Shown here: positions 1 to 7,196 of the stretch, piece by piece | How the letters are laid out: each line of letters opens with the position of its first letter | How positions within the stretch are numbered: the stretch's first letter is position 1 | Assembly (NCBI RefSeq): GCF_003054705.1 | Contig: NZ_QAYX01000021.1 | Span: forward strand, 310,001 to 374,000 | Origin: Opitutus sp. ER46 | Lineage (GTDB): Bacteria > Verrucomicrobiota > Verrucomicrobiia > Opitutales > Opitutaceae | DNA length: 64,000 bases | Direction: 5' to 3' | Made by a program: the position numbers and the translations under genes | Notes under the pieces: model-generated | Seen by the model: the letters and a program-made list of their open reading frames with translations, nothing else | Database searches by the model: none | What the model was told of the DNA's origin: nothing

Positions 1-141
1 GGGTGAACGAAGGCCGGAACCTGTCACTTTCCAACTTTCCCACCTGCAACGCCGTGCCGGCGGCCGCCCTGGAGAACCTGGACCCTGCAACTTTCCAGCC
101 TGCCGACGCTCGAACGAACGGGCCGGCGGCGCGGGCGGCGG
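1..141. repeat. Intergenic tract with degenerate AACTTTCC-type repeats
   Basis: No gene is seen here. The tract holds repeated words of the type CAACTTTCC and CACCTGCAAC at about 20-52 and 76-101, with a spacing close to 7 bases. It lies just beyond the stop codon of the SDR gene, which is read on the minus strand. A similar word set recurs at about 7131-7171. The pattern is seen directly; any function is unknown. Confidence 0.5.
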
Positions 142-924
142 TCAGGTGCGAAGGTAGCTCGCGCCGTTGAGGTCGACGATGGAGCCGGTCATGACGGCGG
201 GGGCGTCGAGTCCACAGAACACGGCGGCGCGGGCGATCTCATCCGGGCGGGAGACGCGGCCCAGCGGGTGCTGGGCGTAAATCTCGTCGCGCCGCGGGCC
301 GGTGAGGTGTTCCGCGGCCATGTCGGTTTCCACCCAGCCGGGCGCGAGGCAGAAGATGAAGACGCCCCGTGGGGCGAGGTCCTTGGCGAGCGACTGACTG
401 AGCGAGTTGAGACCGGCCTTGCTGGCGCCGTAGGCAGGCGCGTGCGGTTCGCCGCGAAACGCGCCGCGCGACGAGATGTTCACGATGCGTCCCCGCCCGA
501 AGGCGTCGGGCGTGGTGCGCTCCGCGCGGCTGACCATGGCGAGGGCGGCGAGGTGGCAGAGGTGCGCCGGGGCGAGAAGATTGGAGGCGAGGGTACGCTG
601 CCACGCCTCGCGCCAGGCGGCGTGGTCAGTGGTGAGCGACGCGTGGAGCTCGTAGATGCCCGCGTTGTTCACCAGCAGATCGACCGGGCCAAAGCCCCGC
701 TCGACCTCCGTCCACAGCGTCTCCGCTCCGTCATTACGCAGGAGATCGGCTGCGAAGCAGGCGTGGCCGTCGCCGGGGAGCGTCGCGAGGAGGGATTCGG
801 CGGCGGCGCGATTCTGGTGGTAGTGAACGGCGACCCGGCAGCCGCGCGCGGCGAGTTGCTCGGCAATGGCGCGGCCGATACCGCGGGATGCTCCGGTGAC
901 CAGGGCGTGGAGGCGCGAAGTCAT
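142..924 (-). CDS. SDR family oxidoreductase (3-oxoacyl-ACP reductase-like)
   Basis: This is a short-chain dehydrogenase/reductase of 260 residues, close to the usual SDR length, and is predicted to be a cytoplasmic NAD(P)H-dependent oxidoreductase. The nucleotide-binding motif TGASRGIG is at residues 10-17 and NNAG at 87-90. The catalytic Ser152 and the YxxxK pair Tyr165/Lys169 are all present. I chose the ATG at 924 because the Rossmann fold begins there; the open frame continues to 1005, but that extension is translated repeat DNA. It resembles FabG, but no fatty-acid genes are nearby, so the substrate is unknown. It is read away from the following genes. Confidence 0.85.
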   Translation of the reverse strand: MTSRLHALVTGASRGIGRAIAEQLAARGCRVAVHYHQNRAAAESLLATLPGDGHACFAADLLRNDGAETLWTEVERGFGPVDLLVNNAGIYELHASLTTDHAAWREAWQRTLASNLLAPAHLCHLAALAMVSRAERTTPDAFGRGRIVNISSRGAFRGEPHAPAYGASKAGLNSLSQSLAKDLAPRGVFIFCLAPGWVETDMAAEHLTGPRRDEIYAQHPLGRVSRPDEIARAAVFCGLDAPAVMTGSIVDLNGASYLRT

Positions 925-1226
925 GCGGGCGACGGTACGCGGGTGCCTCGCGGAGGCGAGGGCGCAAGGCTGAAAGCTGAAGGACTGAAAGCGGAATGAG
1001 GACAACTGCCGGTCCGACCCACCCCCGCGCGCCGGGTGCGTAAGTCACGTGCTGGCATCGATCGGTCCCGGCGGAGCGGCCCACGACGGGTTCGGTGCGG
1101 CGGACGGAAAGATTAGCGTCACGAGTGGCAGATTCGTACGTTGTAAGTTGTTGGAAACCAATATGCAGTGACGCCGTAATCGCCGGCGGTGAATATGGGC
1201 CGCGGCGGGTTCGTCTCAGGTGCGCA
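925..1226. other. Intergenic region between divergent genes, with a repeat element
   Basis: This 302-base gap separates the SDR gene (minus strand) from the glycine-zipper gene (plus strand). It contains the hairpin-plus-heptad element at 946-997. The rest, to 1226, is locally less GC-rich around 1135-1170, which is where a plus-strand promoter for the next gene would be expected. I cannot name convincing -35 and -10 boxes. Confidence 0.5.
946..997 (+). repeat. Composite repeat: CCTCGC hairpin followed by GCTGAA heptads (copy 1)
   Basis: A small hairpin, CCTCGC (946-951), GGAG, GCGAGG (956-961), is followed by GCGCAAGGCTGAA (962-974). Further degenerate heptads of the form GCTGAAR then run to about 997. 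The same hairpin arms and the same 13 bases occur at 6438-6467. The element lies 21 bases upstream of the SDR start codon, in the opposite sense to that gene. Confidence 0.7.
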
Positions 1227-1712
1227 ATGAAAACTCTTCTCGTCACTCTCTCCCTCGCGCTCGCGGCCGGTGCAACCACGGTGCAGGCGCAGTCCGCGGT
1301 GGGGCCGGGCGCGGTTGTCGGCGCCATCGCCGGCGGTCTGATCGGTGGGCACAACAACGATCGCTGGGCCGAGGGCGCAGTGATTGGCGGTGTGGCTGGC
1401 GCGATTATTGGCGCCGCGGTTTCGACCCCGAGCCGTCCCGCCTATGCCTACCAGGACACGACGGTCTATGCGCAGCCTGCTCCGGTCGTGACGGCGCCTC
1501 CGCCCACGGTGATCTACACGCAGCCCGCGCCGCAGGTCGTCTATGCGCAGCCGGCCCCGACCGTGGTGTATGCGCCGCCGCCTCCGACGGTGGTGTATGT
1601 GGGCCCCGGCCCGCGGTACTGCCCGCCGCCTCCTCCGGTCAGCTACCATTTCCGCTATTACTCGGGCCCGCGGTATGGTGGTCATGGCCATCACGGCGGT
1701 CATCGCTGGTGA
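1227..1712 (+). CDS. Exported glycine-zipper protein with a Pro/Tyr-rich tail
   Basis: This is a 161-residue exported protein. Residues 1-22 form a signal peptide ending in VQAQ. Residues about 25-65 form a hydrophobic glycine-zipper hairpin with repeated GAIAGG and GGVAGAIIG steps, as in small outer-membrane or surface-associated proteins. The C-terminal 90 residues are rich in Pro, Tyr, Gln and Val with repeats of the type VYAQPAP, and end in a His/Gly-rich tail. I chose the ATG at 1227 because the signal peptide starts there. A strong terminator hairpin follows at 1764-1793. The function is unknown. Confidence 0.75.
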   Translation: MKTLLVTLSLALAAGATTVQAQSAVGPGAVVGAIAGGLIGGHNNDRWAEGAVIGGVAGAIIGAAVSTPSRPAYAYQDTTVYAQPAPVVTAPPPTVIYTQPAPQVVYAQPAPTVVYAPPPPTVVYVGPGPRYCPPPPPVSYHFRYYSGPRYGGHGHHGGHRW

Positions 1713-1763
1713 ACTGGACGGCACTAAGCGAGAAGCGGTAAGCGATAAGCCAATTCATCTAGC

Positions 1764-1800
1764 ACAGGCGGCGGGTTAGGTCCCGCCGCCTGTTGCATTT
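1764..1800 (+). terminator. Intrinsic terminator after the glycine-zipper gene
   Basis: The arms ACAGGCGGCGGG (1764-1775) and CCCGCCGCCTGT (1782-1793) form a perfect 12-bp stem with the six-base loop TTAGGT. TGCATTTTG follows. It lies 52 bases past the stop codon at 1712. Confidence 0.8.
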
Positions 1801-1839
1801 TGAACTTCGGCCCGACGTCCCGTCGGCAGGGGGGCACCG

Positions 1840-2463
1840 GTGATTGAGAATCTGCCGGAGGCGGGCCATGAATGCGCCATGACCGCCCCAGATGCGCCTG
1901 CCGCCGCGACCAACACGACGGAACGGCTGTTCATTGCGCTCTCGCTGCCGGAGGCGGTGCGGACGGCGTTGCTCCCGCTGGTCGAGCCGATCCATGGGCT
2001 TACGTGGACGCGGCCCGAGCAGATGCATGTGACGCTGCGCTTCCTCGGCGACGTCAGGGCCGAGGAGGCGGCGGCGATGGCGGACCGGCTCGCGCAGGTG
2101 CAGGTCGCACCTTTCGTGTTGCCCATGGAAGGACTCGGCACCTTCCCGCCGAACCGGCCGCCGCGCGTGCTCTGGCTGGGCGTGGGGGCGGGACATCCCC
2201 GGCTGTTCCAGCTCCGGCAGCGGATCGACGATGCCGTGCTCGGGGCGGGCATCGATCTCGATGTGCGCACGTTTCACCCGCACGTGACGCTGGCGCGCTG
2301 CACGGAAAGTGTCGGCCCCGCGCTCGCGCACTGGATGCACGCGCACCGGGAATTCGTCGGACCGTCCTTTCGCGTCGAAAGCTTCGATCTCTACGCGAGC
2401 GAGCTGCGGCCGAGCGGGGCGGTGCACACGCTCAAGCGGCGTTTCCCGCTCGCGACGGGATGA
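1840..2463 (+). CDS. thpR: RNA 2',3'-cyclic phosphodiesterase (LigT/ThpR family)
   Basis: This 2H phosphoesterase opens 2',3'-cyclic phosphates on RNA ends and is related to the LigT RNA ligase. Both catalytic HxTx motifs are visible: HVTLRFLG in the N-terminal half and HVTLAR in the C-terminal half. The 207-residue length is slightly long for the family, which usually has 175-190 residues. The GTG at 1840 has a good AGGGGGG ribosome binding site six bases upstream. An in-frame ATG at 1879 would give 194 residues and starts nearer to the conserved TERLFIALSLPE, so the start is uncertain. It stands alone between other genes. Confidence 0.85.
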   Translation: MIENLPEAGHECAMTAPDAPAAATNTTERLFIALSLPEAVRTALLPLVEPIHGLTWTRPEQMHVTLRFLGDVRAEEAAAMADRLAQVQVAPFVLPMEGLGTFPPNRPPRVLWLGVGAGHPRLFQLRQRIDDAVLGAGIDLDVRTFHPHVTLARCTESVGPALAHWMHAHREFVGPSFRVESFDLYASELRPSGAVHTLKRRFPLATG

Positions 2464-2525
2464 CGTCCGCAAGAACGGAAGCGAAGCGCGACAACGGCGG
2501 GCGACGGCGCGGGTGAATCTCAGAC

Positions 2526-3317
2526 TTAGCGCGGAGGAGGCGGAGCGGCGGGCGCGTTGGCGACGCCGGGCTTGACCTTCAGGCGGAGCACCTGCGTTTC
2601 GCGTGCGCCGTTGAACTTGAGGGTCACGGTGAGCGGGGTGTCGGCGGACTCGATGCCGAGCTGCGATGTCATGGGAAAGGCCGCGGCCGCGCCGTTGGCC
2701 GGGACGGGAATCACCTTTGGCTGCACGGCAAAATTGCCGAGCACCGACGTGAACTCCGCCACCTCGACCTGGACGTCGGCACCGGTGGTGTTGCTGAGCC
2801 GGAGATGCAGTCGTACCGGGGGCTGGCTGCCGGCGGTCAGCCGTGCCGTCGGGATGCCCGAGGCCATTTCCTCGCCGCCCATGCCGCCGGGAGGTCCACC
2901 CATGCCGCCGCCAGGGGGCCCGCCCATGCCGCCGCCTCCACCCGGAGGGCCGCCCATCCCGCCTCCGCCGCCCATGCCCATTCCCATGCCGCCACCGCCA
3001 AAGCCGCCGCTGAAGCCGGCGCCGCCACCGCCCCCACCGCGGCCGCTGCGACCGCCGCCGCCCGGGCCGCCTTTGCCCGCTTCGGGGCCGAAGCCGGCGC
3101 TGTTGAGGAGCACGTCGACGACGAGTTGCCCGCCGTAGAACGTCCCGTGGGCCTCCATTTCGGGGATCGTGACCGGGGGCTTGCCCTTGCGGCCACCGGG
3201 CGGGCCGCCTTCCGGGCCGGGACCGCGGTGCGCGCAACCTGCCAGCGCGAAGACCGAGAGAAACGCGAGCGCGGCGGAGAGACCGGCGCGCAGACGGGGC
3301 GAGGGCTTGGACGACAT
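2526..3317 (-). CDS. Glycine-rich predicted lipoprotein
   Basis: This 263-residue protein has a lipoprotein signal (lipobox LAGC at about residues 24-27), so it is probably anchored in the cell envelope. Residues about 80-155 are a low-complexity Gly/Met/Pro segment made of GGGGMGGPPGG-type repeats. The flanking regions are normal sequence: about 45-80 (PPVTIPEMEAHGTFYGGQL) and a C-terminal domain of about 100 residues with a beta-rich pattern. I do not recognise the family. The Gly tract produces a long proline-rich frame on the other strand, which is not a gene. Confidence 0.65.
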   Translation of the reverse strand: MSSKPSPRLRAGLSAALAFLSVFALAGCAHRGPGPEGGPPGGRKGKPPVTIPEMEAHGTFYGGQLVVDVLLNSAGFGPEAGKGGPGGGGRSGRGGGGGGAGFSGGFGGGGMGMGMGGGGGMGGPPGGGGGMGGPPGGGMGGPPGGMGGEEMASGIPTARLTAGSQPPVRLHLRLSNTTGADVQVEVAEFTSVLGNFAVQPKVIPVPANGAAAAFPMTSQLGIESADTPLTVTLKFNGARETQVLRLKVKPGVANAPAAPPPPR

Positions 3318-3356
3318 CGGTCCGGGGCCGACGCAGTCCGTGGTCCGGAGTTACAG

Positions 3357-3674
3357 TTATCGCTCGAAGAGCCGGAGCCCGACGACGCCGCTGACGATGA
3401 GCACGAGGCAGACGATGCGGGCGGTCGACGCGCTTTCGCCGAAGATCAGCATGCCGGCGGTGGCGGTGCCAGCGGCGCCGATGCCGGTCCAGATCGCGTA
3501 CGCGGTGCCGATCGGCAGGCCGCGCGCGGCGAGGGAAAGGAGGCCCACGCTGCCAATCGTGGCGATGACGACGATGACGCTGGGCCAGAGCCGGGTGAAG
3601 CCGTGGGTGAACTTGAGGCCGACCGCCCACACGATCTCGAGGGCGGAGGCGCAGAGTAGGAGCGTCCAATGCAT
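3357..3674 (-). CDS. sugE: SMR-family guanidinium exporter (SugE/Gdx type)
   Basis: This 105-residue inner-membrane protein has four hydrophobic segments, the normal size for small multidrug resistance transporters. It carries the conserved Glu13 in the first segment and features typical of the SugE/Gdx branch: [17 protein letters not shown] near residues 16-32 and [12 protein letters not shown] near 57-68. That branch is known to export guanidinium in exchange for protons. It is read away from the GH28 gene. I looked for a guanidine riboswitch upstream and could not identify one; there is only a long-loop inverted repeat at 3707-3748. Confidence 0.85.
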   Translation of the reverse strand: MHWTLLLCASALEIVWAVGLKFTHGFTRLWPSVIVVIATIGSVGLLSLAARGLPIGTAYAIWTGIGAAGTATAGMLIFGESASTARIVCLVLIVSGVVGLRLFER

Positions 3675-3706
3675 CCGGCACGTTCACCGAGCCCTTGGGC
3701 GCGCGC

Positions 3707-3748
3707 AACCCCGCGGCGCGGCGGGGCAGTCGGACCGTCCTCGGGGTT
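3707..3748. other. Inverted repeat in the sugE/GH28 divergent gap
   Basis: The 7-bp arms AACCCCG (3707-3713) and CGGGGTT (3742-3748) are perfect complements around a 28-base loop. The loop itself holds GGACCGTCC. It would lie in the 5' leader of sugE. It could be a regulatory structure or a chance pairing in GC-rich DNA. Confidence 0.3.
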
Positions 3749-3787
3749 CACGGTTGACCGGGCGAAAAGCGCGCATGCTCTCGCCAC

Positions 3788-5290
3788 ATGAAAGCGAGAT
3801 TCCCCGGGTGGCTGGCGTGGCTGGTGATGGGGCTGGCGGCCGGCGTGGTCGGCCGGGCGGCGGCGCCGGGCCTGGAGCTGCCGGCGTGGGTGGACACGGT
3901 GGGCGCGCAGCGCAGCCCCGCGGCGGAACGGGTGTTTCGCGTGGTCGAGTTTGGCGCGAAGCCCGATGGGGTTACCGTCGCGACCGCGGGCATCCAGGCG
4001 GCGATCGACGCCGCGCACGCGGCGGGTGGGGGAAGGGTGACGTTCGCGCCCGGCACGTACGTGAGTGGCGCCCTGTTCGTGAAGAGCGGCGTGCACCTGC
4101 GGATCGATGCCGGCGTGACGCTGCAGGGCGTGGCGGACGAGGCCGCCTATCCCCGGCGGCCCACCCGCGTAGCGGGCATCGAGATGGAGTGGCCCGCGGC
4201 ACTGATCAACGTGTACGAACAGGAGAACGTGAAGATCTCGGGCGCGGGGACCATCGACGGGAACGGCGAGTGGTGCTGGCGCAAGTACTGGACGCTGCGC
4301 AAGGACGAGTACGACCCGCGCGGGCTGCGCTGGGCGGCCGACTACGACGCGGAACGGGTGCGGCTGTTCGTCGCGTGGCGCGCGTGCGACGTGACGCTCG
4401 AGGGGCTGACGCTGCGGCGCTCGGGATTCTGGACCGTGCAGCTCACCTACTGTGAGCGGGTGACGGTCGACGGCATTCACATCCGCGACAACGCCGGGCC
4501 GAGCACGGACGGCGTAGACGTCGATTCCTCGAGCCACGTGCTGATCCAGCGCTGCGACATCGACAACAACGACGACGACATCTGCCTCAAGGCCGGGCGC
4601 GATGCCGACGGGCTGCGCGTGAATCGCCCGACCGAATACGTCGTGATCCGCGACAACATCGCGCGCCGTGGCGACGGCGTGATCGGGTTTGGCAGCGAGA
4701 CCGCGGGCGGCATCCGGCATGTGGTGGCGTACCGCAACCGTGGCATCGGCACGAACGAAGGCCTGCGCTTCAAATCGGCCCGCACGCGCGGCGGCTATGT
4801 CCGGGATGTGCTGATCCTGGACACGACCCTCGAGCGCGTGGTGCGGCCGGTGACGTTCACGCTGAATTGGAATCCCGGGTACAGTTACGTGACGCTGCCC
4901 ACGGACACATCGAACCTGCCCCCGGCCCTCAAGGGCAGGATGCCGGCCTACTGGCAGGTGATGGCGGAACGGGTGCCGCCGGAGCGCGGGATCGCGGACT
5001 TCGGCGATATCACGATCGCGCGGCTGAAAATCACCGGAGCGCGACAAGTCTTCACGGCGTCGGGCATGGCGGAGCGACCGCTGCACGACATCCGTCTCGA
5101 GGACATCGAGGCCGCGGGCCAGAAGGCGGGGACGATCGCCCACGCCCGCGACTGGACCGTGCGGCGCGTGCGGGTCGTCACGCCCGACGGCGCCCCGGTG
5201 GCCCTCAAGGCAGTCCAGGCCGTGACGGCGCCCGAGGTGACGAAGGCGGGGACCGAAACGGCGCCGGTTCCGCCGCCGCCCGCACGATGA
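3788..5290 (+). CDS. Exported GH28 glycoside hydrolase (polygalacturonase-like)
   Basis: This 500-residue protein has a signal peptide (about residues 1-25) and a right-handed beta-helix of glycoside hydrolase family 28, which hydrolyses galacturonan or rhamnogalacturonan in pectin. The family signature is seen as PSTDGVDVDSS with Asp241, followed by NNDDDICLK with Asp262-264; this matches the usual spacing of the three catalytic acids. The N-terminal VVEFGAKPDG segment with AGIQAAIDAAHAAGG is typical of bacterial GH28. The exact linkage cannot be read from sequence. A LacI-family regulator follows in the same direction and may control it. Confidence 0.88.
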   Translation: MKARFPGWLAWLVMGLAAGVVGRAAAPGLELPAWVDTVGAQRSPAAERVFRVVEFGAKPDGVTVATAGIQAAIDAAHAAGGGRVTFAPGTYVSGALFVKSGVHLRIDAGVTLQGVADEAAYPRRPTRVAGIEMEWPAALINVYEQENVKISGAGTIDGNGEWCWRKYWTLRKDEYDPRGLRWAADYDAERVRLFVAWRACDVTLEGLTLRRSGFWTVQLTYCERVTVDGIHIRDNAGPSTDGVDVDSSSHVLIQRCDIDNNDDDICLKAGRDADGLRVNRPTEYVVIRDNIARRGDGVIGFGSETAGGIRHVVAYRNRGIGTNEGLRFKSARTRGGYVRDVLILDTTLERVVRPVTFTLNWNPGYSYVTLPTDTSNLPPALKGRMPAYWQVMAERVPPERGIADFGDITIARLKITGARQVFTASGMAERPLHDIRLEDIEAAGQKAGTIAHARDWTVRRVRVVTPDGAPVALKAVQAVTAPEVTKAGTETAPVPPPPAR

Positions 5291-5362
5291 GGGGCGCGCG
5301 TTTGGGCAGGGGCATGCGTGATAACCGCCGAGATTCGGCTTGCCAGCGCTTCGCATCGTGAT

Positions 5363-5379
5363 TGCCAGACAGTCTGGCA
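5363..5379. promoter_or_regulatory. 17-bp perfect palindrome over the LacI-type regulator start codon
   Basis: TGCCAGAC (5363-5370), A, GTCTGGCA (5372-5379) is a perfect inverted repeat. Its last base is the A of the ATG of the regulator gene. Length and symmetry fit an operator for a LacI-family dimer, so autorepression is the simplest reading. No Shine-Dalgarno sequence fits next to the ATG. Confidence 0.6.
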
Positions 5380-6488
5380 TGAAGTCATCCCCCGCCCCAA
5401 CCGTCCGTTCACTGGCCCGCGCCCTGGGATTGTCGCACACGACGGTCTCGGATGCGTTGCGGGGCAAGGGACGCGTCGATCCCGAGACGGCCGAGCGCGT
5501 GCGACAGGCGGCGGACGAGGCCGGTTACCGGCGGAATCCGCTGGCGGCGGCGGTGATGTCGGAGTTGCGGCGTTCGCGGGGCGGGACGTTTCGTGGCGTG
5601 CTGGCCGCATTGGACCTCTATGAACCGGGGCGGGCGCCGCATGGGCCGTTTCACCGGGAGCTCCTGCAAGGCGGGCGGAACCGCGCCCTCGAGCTCGGGT
5701 TCAAGCTGGAGGAATTCATCGTCGGCGTGGATGGCATGACGGTGCAGCGCCTCGACGGCATCCTGCAGTCACGCGGTATCAACGGCGTGCTGCTCCTGCC
5801 GTCGTGGTATCCACCGGACTGGACGCAGCTCGACTGGTCGCGCTACGCGGCAATCTATACGGACTACGTGATCGATCGTCCCCCGGTGCACTGCGTGTGC
5901 TGCAACCACTACCGGTCGGTCCTGGCGCTGCTGGCGATCCTGGTGAAGCGCGGGTACCGGCGACCCGGGTTATACGTGGAGCGGGATCGCGACGACCGCA
6001 TGCAGCGGCGGTTCAGCGCGGCGTTTCGTTCGTACCAGGAGGCGCCCGGCACGCCGATCGAGTTTGTGCCGCCCTTGATCACGGATCAGCGCCGGCAGGA
6101 CGAGTTCACGGCCTGGTTCAAGCGCTACAAGCCGGACGTGGTGCTGGGGCATTTTACGGACGCGATCGACTGGATGGAGGCGGCGGGGGCGCGCCTGCCG
6201 GAGACGCACGGCTTTGCGGCGCTCAACGTGCTTTACCGCACGCGGCCGACCGCGGGGTTGGACCAGCAGGCCCAGGAGCTGGGCGCGCGCGCGGTGGAGT
6301 TGCTGATCGCGCAGCTGCAGCGCAACGAAACGGGTATTCCGCAGTGGCCGACCACCACGACGATTCCGGCGCGCTGGGTGGAAGGGCCGACGATCCGGCT
6401 GGCGGCACCGGCGCCTGAGGCTGCCCCGGCGCCAGCGCCTCGCCGGCGGCGAGGGCGCAAGGCTGAAGGGTGCAAGGCTGAAAGCTGA
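5379..6488 (+). CDS. LacI-family transcriptional regulator
   Basis: This 369-residue repressor-type protein has a N-terminal LacI helix-turn-helix at residues about 7-40 (TVRSLARALGLSHTTVSDAL) followed by the hinge helix. The rest is a periplasmic-binding-protein-like sugar-sensing domain (about 65-345). The start at 5379 places the HTH at the normal distance from the N-terminus. The C-terminus is odd: Pro/Ala-rich, then RRRRGRKAEGCKAES, and these last residues together with the stop codon are encoded by a copy of the hairpin/heptad repeat. It follows the GH28 gene by 88 bases and may regulate it and itself. Confidence 0.85.
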   Translation: MKSSPAPTVRSLARALGLSHTTVSDALRGKGRVDPETAERVRQAADEAGYRRNPLAAAVMSELRRSRGGTFRGVLAALDLYEPGRAPHGPFHRELLQGGRNRALELGFKLEEFIVGVDGMTVQRLDGILQSRGINGVLLLPSWYPPDWTQLDWSRYAAIYTDYVIDRPPVHCVCCNHYRSVLALLAILVKRGYRRPGLYVERDRDDRMQRRFSAAFRSYQEAPGTPIEFVPPLITDQRRQDEFTAWFKRYKPDVVLGHFTDAIDWMEAAGARLPETHGFAALNVLYRTRPTAGLDQQAQELGARAVELLIAQLQRNETGIPQWPTTTTIPARWVEGPTIRLAAPAPEAAPAPAPRRRRGRKAEGCKAES

Positions 6489-6498
6489 AGACTGAAGC
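6438..6498 (+). repeat. Composite repeat: CCTCGC hairpin followed by GCTGAA heptads (copy 2)
   Basis: Arms CCTCGC (6438-6443) and GCGAGG (6449-6454) enclose CGGCG. They are followed by GCGCAAGGCTGAA (6455-6467) and further GCTGAAR heptads to about 6498. It overlaps the end of the LacI-type gene and supplies its TGA stop codon. It matches copy 1 at 946-997. Confidence 0.7.
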
Positions 6499-6602
6499 CG
6501 ACCGGCTCGTTTGGGTGGGGCGGTAGATCGGCGTCCCCGTTCTTCGTCATGGCGCCGCGTGTGGCTTGCGCTGCGGAGGTCGTCGGCCCAGATACACAAA
6601 CC

Positions 6603-7052
6603 ATGAAGGTGCTCTTCGTACTCCTTGCGGCGGCGGTTGGGCTGTGTGCCGGATGCACGACGGTGACGATGCGAAAACACCCGACGGTGGACCTCACCCG
6701 CTACCAGCGGGTCTTCGTGGTGCAGCCGTTCAACGAGAACAACCACGTCGACGAGTTCCTCGCGGCGGAGATTCGGCAGACGGGCCGCACGGCGAGTTCC
6801 GGTCCTTTGACGATGATGCCGGAGGACGCCGAGGCGGTGCTGAGCTACAGCGCCCGGTGGACGTGGGATTTCAACGCGTACATCATCGAGCTCAACGCCG
6901 AGCTCCACACCGCGCACACCAAGAAGAAGCTGGCGGAGGTGCGGTTCTACCAACCGTCGGCCCGCACGGCGCCGCCGAGTGTCATCGCGCACGCCGTCAT
7001 TCAAAAGCTGTTCGGTTCCTCCGGCTTGGCTAACGCCAAGCCGGAGAAGTGA
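6603..7052 (+). CDS. Small predicted lipoprotein of unknown function
   Basis: This 149-residue protein begins with a lipoprotein-type signal (MKVLFVLLAAAVGLCAGC, acylated Cys18). The mature part contains a segment beginning TRYQRVFVVQPFNENNHVDEF and the stretch YIIELNAELHTAHTKKKLAEVRF. It may belong with small envelope lipoproteins of the DUF4136 kind, but this is only an impression. The ATG at 6603 was chosen because the signal peptide starts there. The gene ends before a convergent gap shared with the barrel-like protein. Confidence 0.65.
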   Translation: MKVLFVLLAAAVGLCAGCTTVTMRKHPTVDLTRYQRVFVVQPFNENNHVDEFLAAEIRQTGRTASSGPLTMMPEDAEAVLSYSARWTWDFNAYIIELNAELHTAHTKKKLAEVRFYQPSARTAPPSVIAHAVIQKLFGSSGLANAKPEK

Positions 7053-7196
7053 GGTTAAGTGAAAGAGGGTCAGGTCCGGCGGTGACCAGCGAATGGCGCG
7101 ATCGCGTCCCCGGGAGCGGAGCGGGCCGACGGAACCTGGAACCTTCCAACCTGGTACTTTCCGACTTGGACGACGGCGGCGGGCGGCCGCCGCCGA
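7053..7196. repeat. Convergent intergenic gap with GGAACCT/TTCCAAC repeats
   Basis: This gap separates two convergent genes. Degenerate heptads such as GGAACCTGGAACC followed by TTCCAACCTGG and ACTTTCCGAC lie at about 7131-7171. They resemble the words at 20-101. The first words are partly complementary to the later ones, so a hairpin is possible. Confidence 0.45.

Noticed and set aside
2557-3138. Proline-rich 193-codon frame on the plus strand
   Set aside because: It is the complement of the Gly/Met/Pro tract of the lipoprotein gene; the minus-strand frame has a proper lipoprotein signal.
3675-3787. Guanidine riboswitch upstream of sugE
   Set aside because: I looked for guanidine-I, -II and -III conserved cores. 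Only a long-loop 7-bp inverted repeat was found and the conserved bases are absent. A covariance-model search would settle it.
1759-5467. Antisense frames of 649 and 673 codons over the left end
   Set aside because: They overlap several well-supported genes in the wrong phase and contain Arg/Pro/His-rich filler only.
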